From positions 191,205 through 255,204 of the forward strand of contig NHFP02000003.1 of the NCBI GenBank assembly GCA_002172485.2: a stretch of DNA of 64,000 nucleotides, in the 5' to 3' direction. A model generated the notes under the pieces. That model did no database searches, was not told the DNA's origin, and saw nothing but the letters and a program-made list of their open reading frames with translations. Shown one piece after another: positions 1 through 11,600 of the stretch. Numbering within the stretch: position 1 is the first letter of the stretch; each line of letters begins with the position of its first letter. The DNA comes from Crocinitomicaceae bacterium TMED114 (GTDB taxonomy: Bacteria > Bacteroidota > Bacteroidia > Flavobacteriales_D > Sanyastnellaceae). Made by a program: the position numbers and the translations under genes.

Positions 1-2063
1 GTATTGGCACCCGTGTCGTCACAGCCGAAGCTGGTCACGTCCAAGGACATGTTGTCGACGCCACAGGCGTCTGAGGACCCGTTGTCCATGTCCGCCGGCG
101 TGATGCTGGCCGCCCCGGAAGCGTCGAGGTACACTGTCAAGTCTTGGGCCACAGCTGCAGGGCTGATCGTGTCAAGCACCGAGACAGTGAAATGCACACT
201 GTCCATGTTGCCAGCGAGGTCTGTTGCGATCAGGGAGATCGTATTGTCCCCCAAGTCTGCACAGGCGAAGTTGGTTTGGCTCAAGGTCAAAGTGTCGAGC
301 CCAACGTTGTCCGTGCTGACGTTGTCCACGTCTGCGGCGGCCAAGCTCGCTGAACCGGACACGTCCAGGTAAACCGTGGCGTCGTCTGCCATCGGAACCG
401 GATTCTGATTGTCGATGGTGACCGTGATGCAGTTGGCCGCAGAAGCGTTGCCATAACTGTCGATGAGGCGGCTGCAGAAGGTGTACTCCCCGTCCTCGAA
501 AGGCTCGGTGAAGTAGTTGATGTCCTGGTGCATGGACTCGATGTCGGGCTGCGCCAAGATGAAGATGCTGCTGTCTTGAATGTCCTCCGCGCCGGTGACC
601 TCGAGCCACCAGATGAGGGCATCTCCTGCCACGGCGAGGCTCTGATCGGACATGGCCGCGATGAGGCTGCCCCCGTTGAAGAGGCTCTGGAAATCCGGCG
701 TGTTGTGCTGGGTGATGTTGTCGCTGTCGCTGACCCCGGTGTCATCATCGGACAGGAGGTCCGGCATGGGGGCCGCAGGAGCGGTCAAATCACAGGAGAA
801 GCCGAGGTCATCCGCCCCGAGGACGTAGACCGATCCGGCTTCTTCAAAAATGTTGTCGTCGCGCTCGGCGCCGATGGCGGCAAGGCCATCGCTGACGGCC
901 ACATCAAAGCCGAAGCGGTCGTTGGGCTCGGCATCACAAGCGCTGCCCTCGGCCACGCACTCCAGGTCCGCTGAACTGCAGTCAAACAAGAAATAACCGA
1001 GGCCGGCATTTTGTCCATTGTTGTCGTCGGTGGGTGCGCCTACTGCGAGCAAGTCGCCATCGAGGTCCAACGCCGTTCCGAAGCGGTCCCAGTTCTGCAC
1101 CGCATCCGGGATGAAGTGGAAGGTCTCCGTCCAGAGGGACTCGTCTCCGCTGTACTCGAGGTATTCGTAAAGGGTGACCGCACCGCTCTGGCTCAGCCCG
1201 TCGAGGCCAGCCATGGGAGAACCGGCCACGGCGCGCAAACCGCTGATGCTCACATCCTTTCCCAACCGGTCTCCTGCTTCATGCCCGTAGAAGGAGATGT
1301 GGGGGTGCCAACATTGGTTTTGGAAGTGGTAGATGTGGGCTGCACCGGCGAGGTTGCCGTTGGTGTTGTCCCCATACTCACCCACAATCATCCATTCCCC
1401 GGAGATGTCCAAGCTCTTGGCAAATCGGGTCACCGATCCATTGGCGGTGCCTTCGCTGGGGATGTAGCCTGTCTCGAGCCACATGTCCAGAAATACACTG
1501 TATTCGAAATAGTGAATGGCGCCCTTTCCGCCTTCCCCATTCTCGGCAGAGGAACCGACCACCATGCGGTCGCCTTCCATGGACACAGCTTTACCGAAGG
1601 CGTCATAACCGATGTTGCCATTCGGAGCCATGTGGCTGAGCGCGCCTTGGTAATTCCAATCCAGTCCGTCGTGCTTGAAGAGGTGGACCGCGCCGGCGTT
1701 GGTGCCGAAGGTGTCATCCCCGGAGGCACCCACCGCAATCCATTCTCCGTTGGTGGAGATGGCATGGCGTCCACCGAAAGCAATTCCGGCTTCAGGAGCC
1801 ATCAATTGGGCTTCAAAAGCCCAAGTGCCGTCAGCATTCCTACGGAGCACCTCCACGTTTTCGAGGTCATCGGCCGCGACCAACACATCGCCGTCCATGG
1901 CGACGGTGGAACCGAAGTGGTTCTCGACGCCCTGATTCTGGCTGACGTGTTTGTGATGGACGAAGAAATCGTCGGAAGGAGTCGACCCGGGAGCCTGGGC
2001 CGACATGGTAAAAGAAGAGAACGCGGCGAAGACCACGCAAAGGGTAGCGCGAAGGCTGAGCAT
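1..2063 (-). CDS. Giant secreted FG-GAP/HYR repeat protein, partial (3' end beyond window)
   Basis: The gene starts at ATG 2063 and runs off the left edge; 687 codons are visible. Residues 1 to about 23 form a Sec signal peptide ending in SAQA. Residues about 30 to 420 are a chain of beta-propeller-like blades, each with an FG...V..dGd.laVGa signature of FG-GAP-type integrin-like repeats (for example RFGTALDLDGDLLAVGAP). An Ig-like stretch follows, and from about residue 545 there are HYR-like repeats of the form P..ADD.TVYLD.sG.AS. The architecture matches the 4603-residue protein directly upstream on the same strand, so the two are probably paralogues. By analogy it should be exported by T9SS, but its C-terminus is not visible. 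The function is not known; a cell-surface adhesin or matrix protein is an inference. The next gene upstream ends in a terminator, so this gene probably has its own promoter in 2064-2198, although I found no clear TAnnTTTG box there. Confidence 0.85.
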   Translation of the reverse strand, partial: MLSLRATLCVVFAAFSSFTMSAQAPGSTPSDDFFVHHKHVSQNQGVENHFGSTVAMDGDVLVAADDLENVEVLRRNADGTWAFEAQLMAPEAGIAFGGRHAISTNGEWIAVGASGDDTFGTNAGAVHLFKHDGLDWNYQGALSHMAPNGNIGYDAFGKAVSMEGDRMVVGSSAENGEGGKGAIHYFEYSVFLDMWLETGYIPSEGTANGSVTRFAKSLDISGEWMIVGEYGDNTNGNLAGAAHIYHFQNQCWHPHISFYGHEAGDRLGKDVSISGLRAVAGSPMAGLDGLSQSGAVTLYEYLEYSGDESLWTETFHFIPDAVQNWDRFGTALDLDGDLLAVGAPTDDNNGQNAGLGYFLFDCSSADLECVAEGSACDAEPNDRFGFDVAVSDGLAAIGAERDDNIFEEAGSVYVLGADDLGFSCDLTAPAAPMPDLLSDDDTGVSDSDNITQHNTPDFQSLFNGGSLIAAMSDQSLAVAGDALIWWLEVTGAEDIQDSSIFILAQPDIESMHQDINYFTEPFEDGEYTFCSRLIDSYGNASAANCITVTIDNQNPVPMADDATVYLDVSGSASLAAADVDNVSTDNVGLDTLTLSQTNFACADLGDNTISLIATDLAGNMDSVHFTVSVLDTISPAAVAQDLTVYLDASGAASITPADMDNGSSDACGVDNMSLDVTSFGCDDTGAN

Positions 2064-2198
2064 GACAAGACAGTTTTAGTCAGGTAGAATGTCACACCAT
2101 TCTCACAGCATCCACCATCGTTATATGTACCCTTCGTCGCGAATTCGTGAACGCAAGAACCCCAATAAAGTATCTGTAATAGAAGTGTTCACGGCATG

Positions 2199-2220
2199 AA
2201 AAAGGGGGCCGAAGCCCCCC
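2199..2220 (-). terminator. Rho-independent terminator after the orphan sorting domain
   Basis: On the minus strand a GGGGGC stem, a short loop and a GCCCCC stem (2204-2219) are followed by five T residues. It lies immediately after the stop codon at 2224, so this small remnant still has its own transcription stop. Confidence 0.8.
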
Positions 2221-2223
2221 CTC

Positions 2224-2586
2224 TCAACTTAATTTGGTCGAATTATAACCTCTCTCGAAAACCAGAAGCTTCCGCACTGCACTGTATGCAGCGCCTGAAA
2301 TCCATAGCTGGTAGAGACCACTGGAGAGCCCTGCAACATCGATGGGCAAATGGTATTGGACCCCCGCTTCAGCCGTCGCATCGAAGAGGTCCATCAGGTG
2401 TTCTCCCAACATGGCATGCAACCGGACAGTCCACCGCTGTTGGACCTCCACCTCGAATTGAAGGTGGGCGAAATCGGAGGTCGGGTTGGGCATGAGGCCC
2501 ACGATTCGGAAGGGCTCTTTGTCATCCAAAAGGCCGCCGACTACCACGGACCCTGCGGTGTATTGGGTGCCTCCGGACAGGCCCAT
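2224..2586 (-). pseudogene. Orphan T9SS type A C-terminal sorting domain (gene remnant)
   Basis: About 120 codons from a possible ATG at 2586 to TGA at 2224 encode little more than a T9SS sorting domain. It has the GLMPNPTSD motif, then beta-strands, then GLSSGLYQLWISG, and near its end AVRKLLV. It has no signal peptide, so it could not be exported as it stands. It is clearly related to the last 90 or so residues of the giant protein upstream (shared KEPxRIxGLxPNPTxD, GVQYxxxIDxxxLSxGxYQxxIS, AVxKLLV) but diverged, and it is in a different frame. The open frame continues upstream into the end of the giant gene, through that gene's terminator. I read it as the leftover C-terminus of an older gene version. 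A translated small protein is less likely. Confidence 0.65.
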
Positions 2587-2596
2587 ACTGGTGGCC

Positions 2597-2628
2597 AAAA
2601 AAAAGCGGGCCACCCAAGGGCAGCCCGC
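2597..2628 (-). terminator. Rho-independent terminator of the 4603-residue protein gene
   Basis: On the minus strand GCGGGCTGCCC, a short loop and GGGTGGCCCGC pair through eleven positions with two wobble pairs, and eight T residues follow. It begins about 28 bases after the stop codon at 2657. It separates the giant gene from the orphan sorting domain. Confidence 0.85.
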
Positions 2629-2656
2629 TTCCGCATCTGACCGGCAGGTCAGAGAA

Positions 2657-5600
2657 TCATTCTGCGACCAACAACTTCTTGACCGCGAGGTAAGCATTGC
2701 TGCTGATGCGCACCTGGTACATGCCCGCCGAGAGGGCCTCAGCATCGATCTCCATGGTGTACTGCACCCCGGTCACGGCATTGCCGTCGTACAGCTCCTG
2801 CATGAGCTGTCCTTCCATGGTGTAGAGGTCCACGCGCAAGCGCATGTTCTCGTTGACAAGGAAGCTCAGCTGGCTCTGGTCGTTGGTCGGGTTCGGAGCG
2901 AGTCCGGTGATGCGGATCGGCTCCTTGATGCCACCAATGGAACTGATGTCCACAGGGCCTTGAGTGTGGCCTCCAGACACCGTAGCGTCGTCCGCAGCGA
3001 TGCCGCTGCCCATGGACTCGGTGTAGTGGAATCCGGTCGGGTTGCCACAATCGTCCAGTGCCGTGTAGAAGTACTCCACGTTCCATTCGAGGCAGCAGTC
3101 GAGGTCCATGTACACGTCGCCGGAGCTGGCCATCGTGCCCATGTCGTTGCCGTCCACCATCAGGTTGCCCTGCCACATGAACCAAGCACTTCCGCCGTAG
3201 TTCGTGTTCTTGTTGTTGGCGCCCGCACCCATCTGCATGCCGTAGTAACCGTTGGCAGGCTGGTGGGTCAAGGTAAAGTTCGACCCAGCGTAGAGTCCCG
3301 TTCCACTCATGGATCCAGAGCTCATCAGGCTGAACACCCAGTCTTGCCAGACGGCCTCATTCGGGTAGATCTCCGCACAGTCCTTCTTGTAGTTGCGACC
3401 GGCGGCCTGCCAAGCGTTCCAACCCATGAAGGCATCATAGTCGGCCGTGAAGGTGAATCCACCCGTTCCAGCGGCGTTGACCACCTCGAGCTCGATGTGC
3501 ATGCTGCCGTCGGACATCACCTGGATCAGGTTCTCTGCATCGGCCATGACGAAGGTGCCTTCGTCCATCGGGAAGTTGTAGAGGCGAATGACCTCCGGAG
3601 CCCGCTCGTCACAGGTCTGAGCACCGCTCCAAGCTTCCGGCGTGGCCGGAGCACAGTAGTTGCGGATGGCGTCGGTCGGGATGTACCCTTCCGTCTCCGT
3701 GAAGACGTTGACGTTGACCTCGCTGTCGCAGTTGTCGACAGCCTGCACATCACAAGCCACCGGCACCGGATCAAAGTCGAGCACCGCTTCTCCCGGGCAA
3801 TCGTAGGAGCCGGTCTCGTCATTCTCCAAACCGCACGTGTTGGTCAGTTGTGGCGCTTCTGTATCCAGCACCTGGATTTGCTGGTATGTCACAGCCGTGT
3901 CCTGGTTGTTGGCGTCGTCGGTGACAATGCTCTCCCAACGGCGGGTGAACATGTAGCTGCCCTCCGGGGTATCGTCGTCTTCCGCGCAATCGCCGAAGGT
4001 GAAGCTGATGCGCTGCTCGAGCGCGCCCACCCCATTCGGGAAAACCTGAACAAACATCTGTCCGCTCATCTGACCATCCGTCGTGAACTGCCCGAGGAGG
4101 ACGCGGTGGTCAGGTCCAGCCACAGCCGCGGCATTCGGGTTCACAGTAAACCAGCTTCCTCCGAAGAAGTCGTTGATCAACACATCCCCTCCCGTTTCGA
4201 ATCCAGGCGCCCAGGATCCAACCAGGGTGGTCTCCTGTTCACCGTCTGCACCGACCGCTTGGGCGTCGATGCCGATGGTGACAAAGCTGTCGTAGGCCAC
4301 CAGCGGATCGGCCAGCGTCAGACCCTCGCTGTAGTTGTTGGCCGTGGGACCACCCAGCACATTCTGGTAGAAGGACGTCGTGGTGCGTATGGCCGTCGGA
4401 TTGATCTCATCTCCGGCCACAGCGCTGACAAAGTCGTCCTCGTTCTCCGTCTGGATGTACATGCGGACCGTGGTCATGCCGATTACGCCCTCTTCCGGAC
4501 CACTGATTGTGTCGATGATCAGGCTGTAGTCGCCCACCACCTCGTTGAAGACCAAGCCGTCCGTTGAGTAGGTCAAGTCCATGTCCACTTCACTGTCGCA
4601 AGCGTCCATCGCTTCCACCATCGGTGTGCCCGCAGCAGCAGGGCTCAGGTCCACTTCGCCGTAGCACCCCTCCACCGAGTAGGTGCTGAGCGTCTCCAAG
4701 GTTTGAATCGGCGCCATGACGTCGTTGGCCGTGATGGTCTGATCATGGGTGACCGATTCGCTGTTGCCACAATCGTCCGTGGCCGTGATCGTCCACGTGC
4801 GGGTGAAGGTGTACCCACCTTCGGCCACCGCGTCCACATTCACAGCCAAGTAGGTCGTGTCATGGTCGAGGTAGGTGATGGAGATGGCGTCTCCCGTCAC
4901 ATCCGTGTCGCAGGCGTCGGAGGCCATGGCCATCGGTTCACCCGCGGCTGCGGTGCTAAGGTCGGCTGCGCAGTCCTCGTCGAGGTCGGCGGTGTAGTCC
5001 TCAGGCCACGTTGGGGTGATGACCGGCGCGGTCTCATCCACGACATACACAGTTTGTGTGGTGGTCTGGCTACTCGGGTTGCCACAGTCATCGGTGGCCG
5101 TGATGGTCCAGGTCCGGGCAAAGCTGTAGGAGCCGTCGGCCTGACCATCATCCGCCGCACAGTTATACGAAATGTTGCCATCCGAGTACGTCGCGGTGGT
5201 GGCCACTTGCGTGTCGCAGGCGTCCGTCGCAGAACGGGTGGGCTCCACAGGCGCAGTGAGGTCCACCATACAGTCCGTTCCCAAGGTGTAGGTGATGGCG
5301 GCCATGTTCTCCACTGCTGTGATGACCGGTGACGTGACGTCGACGGCCGTGAGGTTCTGACTCACTTGCTGGACGGTGGTGTTGCCACAATCGTCTGTCG
5401 CGGTGACCGTGAACGTCCGGACGAACGTGTAAGATCCTTCCGGTGTGCCATCCTCAGCCATGCAGGTATGAACCGGCGTGCTATCCTCATGATCGATGTC
5501 GATGTCCACTGTGCTGTCACAGTTGTCCGCGGCATTGCTCACCGTTGGCATGCCACCGATGGTCGTGCTCGTATTGGCGCCGCAGAACGCGTCGATGTTC

Positions 5601-8600
5601 ACCGTGAGGTCAGACGGAGCCACCACATCGAAGGTCGGCGAAATGGTATCCAGTACGGTGACGTTCTGGTAGCGGTAGACCGTGGTGTCATTGCCGCAGT
5701 TATCGGTGGCAGTGTAGACGTATGTCCGGAGCATGCTGAACGAACCCGTGGACGGGACACAGCTGTACGACTTGGTGCCATCGAAGTGCGAAGACGCGAT
5801 GTCCACGTCGTTGTCACAGTTGTCGGTCGCGCTGGCCTCCGGATACGGAACACCCGTTACGTAGTCGGACATGCAATCCGCATCGGCATAGAGCGTCGTA
5901 TCCTGCGGCACGGCCACCGTCAACACCGGAATCACGGTGTCAATCAGCATGATGCGCTGGGACACGGACAGGGCAGGGTTGCCACAGCTGTCCGTTGCGG
6001 TGTACACCACATCATAGGCGCCCTCGCACGGCGTGCCATCCAACGTGATGGTCGCCTCCATGGAGGCCAGCTCACAATTGTCGGCGAAGCTCACGTAACC
6101 ATTGGACATCAACACCTCGAGAGAGGTGATGGTGCCCCCACAAGAACCGGTGAACTCGTGCGTGCCATAGCCTTCGTATCCATTGAGGATGGCATAGTCT
6201 TTCTCCAGCACGATCCACTCGCTGTTCGCGGCGTCGGTGCCGGCAGAGGTGGTCCAATCCCCTCCATTGCCTTGGGTCACGTTCGACTTCCGGCGCAAGG
6301 TCTGGTCTTTGGTGCCTGCGCTCTCGCCAGCCACATCCCAACCCGATCCAGGGTCGCCATTCCAATCGCCAATGGCATCAATTTGGACATAGTCCTCTTC
6401 GGTTCCCTCGACGAGCATGAAGCCATCATCGCCGTTGGACAGGAAGGTGAAGGTGTGGTCCGCTTCTGCCAGCAAGCCAGCATCGGAACTCGGGTGAGCA
6501 ATGATGTAGATGCCCCCCGCTGCAATCGAAGCGCCGGCGGGGAACTCGTTCCAGTACTCGTATTCGCCCGGCGTGTTCGGTGCATTGGCCACATTCGGGA
6601 ACGCATACCCGGTCAGGTCGATGTCCGAAGAGGTCGGGTTGTAGATCTCGAGGTACTTGTTGTTGCTGCTGCCTTCTGCGTATTCGCTGAAGAAGAGGCC
6701 GCAACCGAAGTCGACGTCACCGGATGCTCCGGAACCTTCGCTGAGGTCGAATCCGAAGAAGTCACAAGCCGCCGTGGTGTTGGCTTCTGCCGTGATCACC
6801 GGGGCGATCGTATCTGAAACCGTGATGGTCTGGACCGCGCTGGCCGTCGTGGCATTGCCATTGTTGTCGGTCACTGTGGCCGTCCAGGTGCGCTCCGTGG
6901 TGTAGCAGCTGCTCGCCGTGTACACCGTGACCTCATCGCTGTAGGTGATGGCCGTGCTGTTGACATCGGTCACAGTAGGGGCATCGCCACAGGTTCCCGT
7001 GAATTCGTGGGTGCCATAGCCTTCGTATCCATTGAGGATGGCATAGTCTTTCTCCAGCACGATCCACTCGCTGTTCGCGGCATCGGTACCGGCAGAAGTG
7101 GTCCAATCGCCGCCGTTTCCGGACGTCACATCGGACTTCCGGCGAAGGGTCTGGTCCTTGGTGCCGGCACTCTCGCCAGCCACATCCCAACCGGATCCGG
7201 GGTCGCCATTCCAGTCGCCAATGGCATCCACCATGGTGAAGCTGTCTTCCGTGCCCTCAACGAGGATGAAGCCATCGTCACCGTTGGACAAGAAGTAGAA
7301 GGTGTGGTCTGCTCCTGCCAACAGGCCGGCATCCGAACTTGGGTGCGCGATGATGTAGGTGCCGCCCGCTGGAATCGAAGCGCCGGCGGGGAACTCGTTC
7401 CAGTACTCGTATTCGCCCGGCGTGTTCGGTGCGTTGGACACACTCGGGAAAGCGTAACCCGTGAGGTCGATGTCCTCGTCCGTCGGGTTGTAGATCTCGA
7501 GGTACTTGTTGTTGCCGCTTCCCTCCGCGTACTCGCTGAAGAACAAGCTGCACGCCGCAGCGGCACCCTCGTCGGATGCCGGGCCGCTGCCACTGCACTC
7601 GTCGCTGTAGACGATGGACGCCATGCCCGTGCTGGCGGGCGTCTCGTCCCACATGCAACCTGCATCGGCGAAGAGGGCCGTGTCGTTCGGGATGGTCAAG
7701 GTCAGCACCGGGCTGATCGTGTCGCGTACCATGATGGTGTGGCTGATCGTCTCGGTGTGGCTGTTGTCGCAGTCGTCCGTGGCCGTCACGGAATAGGTGC
7801 GGAGGATGTCGAAGCTGCCGAAGCCGTCGGCCACACCCGTGTAGGTGGTGTCGTCTCCATAGGTCACCGTGTAGGCCACATCGGTGTCGCAAGCGTCGTC
7901 TGCATCCACGAGGAAGCCAGTGGCGTCACCAGAGACCGCCTGGACCACAGCGTCAGCAGCGCAGCTGGCGTCGAGGTAGACCGTGCTGTCGGCCGGGGCC
8001 GTGAGTGAGATGGTCGGGGCGGTGTTGTCGGTGATGACGAAGACCTGGTCGATCGTCTCGACCGTGGCGTTTCCAGCACAATCCGTAGCGGTCACCGTAA
8101 ACGTCCGGGTCACCGTATGGCTGCCTTCGTTCAGGGCATCATCCCCGTTACAATCGAAGACGGCCACATCGTTGTAGGTGTACCCCACCGTGACCTCTCC
8201 ACAGTCGTCGGACTGGGTCCACGACACGGAGCCGTAAGTGGCCTCATCCAGCATCAGGCCGGCGAGGCATCCGTTGATTGCCACGTTGGCATCGCCGGTC
8301 AGGGCAATGCTCAAGATCGGCGCGGCCGTGTCGGACACCGTGATGGTCTGAACCTGCTCCGCGATGTTGTATCCGCAGTCTTCCGCACGGAACGTGCGGC
8401 GGATGGTGTAACCCTCCGGGCACGCCGTCGGAATCACCTCATCGGTAAAGGTCATGTTGACACTCGGGTCACAGTTGTCGACGGAGGTGGCCAGCTCGAG
8501 GTAAGCCATCACGTTCTCCGTGCAGGCAATCATGGTGTCGGCCGGCACGTAGGTGAAGGTCGGATCGACGAGGTCGTCCACCTGCACCACCTGGTAGAGG

Positions 8601-11600
8601 CTGTCGCTCACGTTGCCGCAGATGTCGTAGGCGCGGTAGATGAGCACGTGGTCATAGAAGCAACCGCCGCTCATGACGCCGTACTCAATGGTCACGGTGT
8701 CGAGGGCACAATTGTCCCGAGCGTCAATGATGGCATTGCCCGCCGTGTCCAACACACCGGCCAATTCCGTGAAGGTCGGCTGGTACAGCGGATCCCAGAC
8801 CCACTGGTCGCAGCTGATGTGGACGATTTCGTCACCCAGCATCATCGGACGGATGGTGTCGCGGAGCTCCACGTACTGGTAAGCCGTGTCGGCATGCATG
8901 TTGCCAGCGGTGTCCATCGCCGTGCTGATCCACATACGCTCGAAGTCGTAAACACCGCCAGCGCAAAGGGCGTCGACGTTGATGTCCTCGTAGCTGAGCT
9001 CGCAGCTGTGCAGGTGGTCGTCGGTGCAACCGAAGGCGGCCACGCCGAGGGCGGCCGTGGTCGTGTCGGCGAAGCACACGTCATCCACATAAAGGGTGGT
9101 GTCGTTGGGCGCGGTCACGCTCGCCACTGGATCGACCGTGTCGATGTCGATGTAAAGGGTGTCTTGCTCACCCACGTTGCCGAAGCGGTCGGTCACGTAT
9201 GCGATGATCTCGTGCGTGCCATCGTCCTGACAAGGCAAGGTGAACTCCACATAGCCGTTGGCAATGTCGGCGGGGTACAAGATGGTGAAGGCGAATTCAG
9301 TGCCATCCAGCATCACGGTCACCCCGTCGAGGGCCACCGGAGCTCCAGTGCCTTCTCCGAGGAGTTGGACCTGGAACGTCGGATCGCACACATTGGTGGT
9401 GTCGTCTTCGAAGCTGATGCCGGAATCGTCCACCATGGCGAGGTCCACACCCGGGGCATCCGGGGCAATGAGGTCGCACGGAATGCTGTCGGGCTCGGTG
9501 AGCTCGAACCACGTCACACTTCCAGAGGTCGGCAACAGGTTGTCGTCATTCCAAGCGCCAACCATCGCGCGTCCACCTTCAATGGTGACGGACTTTCCAA
9601 AGCGGTCTCCGCCCTCGGTGTCGCAGCTCGTGGTGAGATAGGCCTCGTTCCAGGCACCGTTCTCACGGGCGAAGCCCATGTAGACGCCTCCAGTCTGCCA
9701 GGCCCCATTCTCGTCGGCGCCGTCGGCCCCCACAATGATCAGGTTGCCCTCGATGGCCGCAGCCACACCGAAGTTGTCATAGGCGGCGAGGTCGGCGGGG
9801 TGCAGGTCGCCATCCAGGCTCCACACGTCTCCGTTGTAGACATACACGTCTGCGCTTCCTGCGCCGGAACCGGCGTCGGCACTGCGCGGAATGCCCACTA
9901 CGAGGGTGTTGCCATCCAAAGCCACGGAGCCACCGAAATTGTCGCCGGCATTCTCACCGTCGAGCTGGGTCTCCAGCACGAACTGGGTGCCGTCGTGGCG
10001 GTAGATGTAGGCCCGGCCCGTGCGCGCATCGGGACCCGAAGTGCTCGGGTAGATGGCGTTGGACGTGACGAGGACATCGCCGCTGAGGCTGATGCGCTCG
10101 CCGTACAGGCTGTAGTTCTCTCCGTCTTCGGACAGGACCTGCACCTCGGTCCAGGTACCGGCTTGATTCTCGAAGATGTGCAGGGCACTCTGCCCGCCGT
10201 TGGCGTTGTCCATGTTGGATCCCACCGCGAGGCGGTCTCCTTCGAGGGACAGGGCCAGACCGAACTTATCCCCACCGGACCAACCGTTGGTGTTGGTAGC
10301 GGTCAAGGTTTGAGCCAAAGTCCACTCCCCACCGTTCATGGTGTAGGCGTAGACGGCGCCTTCATCGTCATTGGCGGCATCGGCGGTCGGAGCGCTGACG
10401 AACATCCAGGTGCCGTCGGTGGCCACGGCCGTTCCGTAGGTGTCGCTCATCGGGTCGAGGTTGACCATGCCGAGGCCACCCGTCGGGGTCACGCCGGGGC
10501 TGTAGAGCGTCTGCTCCAGCTCCCAAGTGGTGGCACCGCGGCGGTAAATGACGGCTTGACCAGCATCGGCCACGCCGTTCACCGTATCGGATGGGGCACC
10601 CACGATGGCCAGATCACCAGCCATGTCGAGGCTGTAGCCATACAGGCCATCCTCGGTCATGTGGTTGGACACTTCCTTGCGGTTGGCATACAACACGGGC
10701 TCGGGGCTTTCCACGAAGGTGTACCCGTAGGCCATGCAGCCTCCGAGCATCTCGCTCACCACATCGTAACCGCCCGTTGCGAGGCCTTCAAAAATGGTGC
10801 TGTCGCCTCCCAAGAAGGCCACCGTGATGCCATCGCGGCTGAGGGTCAGGGCTTGACCATAGCCGAGGGTCGTCACTTCCAACTCACCGTCGGCCACATT
10901 GGTGGCGCTGGCGATGGCCGGCTCGAGGTCCATGCCGGTGAGGTTGGGCACCTCGGTCACATGGAAGGTGATGGCCGTGTCCGTGCAGCTCTCGCTGTCG
11001 CGGATGAAGAGGTGAATGTCGTCTTCTGCTCCACCCGCAGCGCTGAAGTCGATGGTGAGGGTCTCTCCCGAAACGCTCACATTCCACTCGGACGGGAGCA
11101 GCGTGTTGGTCAGGGTCACCTCGATGTCATCGGCTTCCATGTCGTAGAAGTGGTCGCGGATGTCAATGACGAGGTCTGCAGCGTCCTCACACACGATCAC
11201 ATCCTCGATGGGGGCGGTGAAGTCCATCACGTAGTCCTGGAATCCAACGAGGAAGGTGCTGTCTGCTGTGCAGCTTCCGGAAGCGATGTTCACGGTGTAG
11301 CTGTCGGGGAGGCATTCGGTGTCGAGGTTCTCGTTGCCACCGCAGCTCAAACTGGTCAGGCCGGAGATGTCTTCCGAAGTCTCACTGGTGCTCCAATCCC
11401 ACGTGTATGTTCCATTTCCACCCGTGGTGGTCAGGTCGAGGTCTCCGTCGGCGGAGGTGCAGGTCACAGCATCGCCGATGACGGCGCTGATGGCAATCTG
11501 CGGGATCTCCGTCACGGTCACCGTTGTGGTACCGAGAGCGCAACCGCTGCTGTAGCTCACGCTCAACTCGTAATCGCCGGCCCACAGCATTTCCAAGGTG

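Noticed and set aside
2486-4567. A 693-codon plus-strand frame opposite the end of the giant gene
   Set aside because: Same complementary-codon shadow as the frame at 8117; it also runs across the terminator and the orphan sorting domain.
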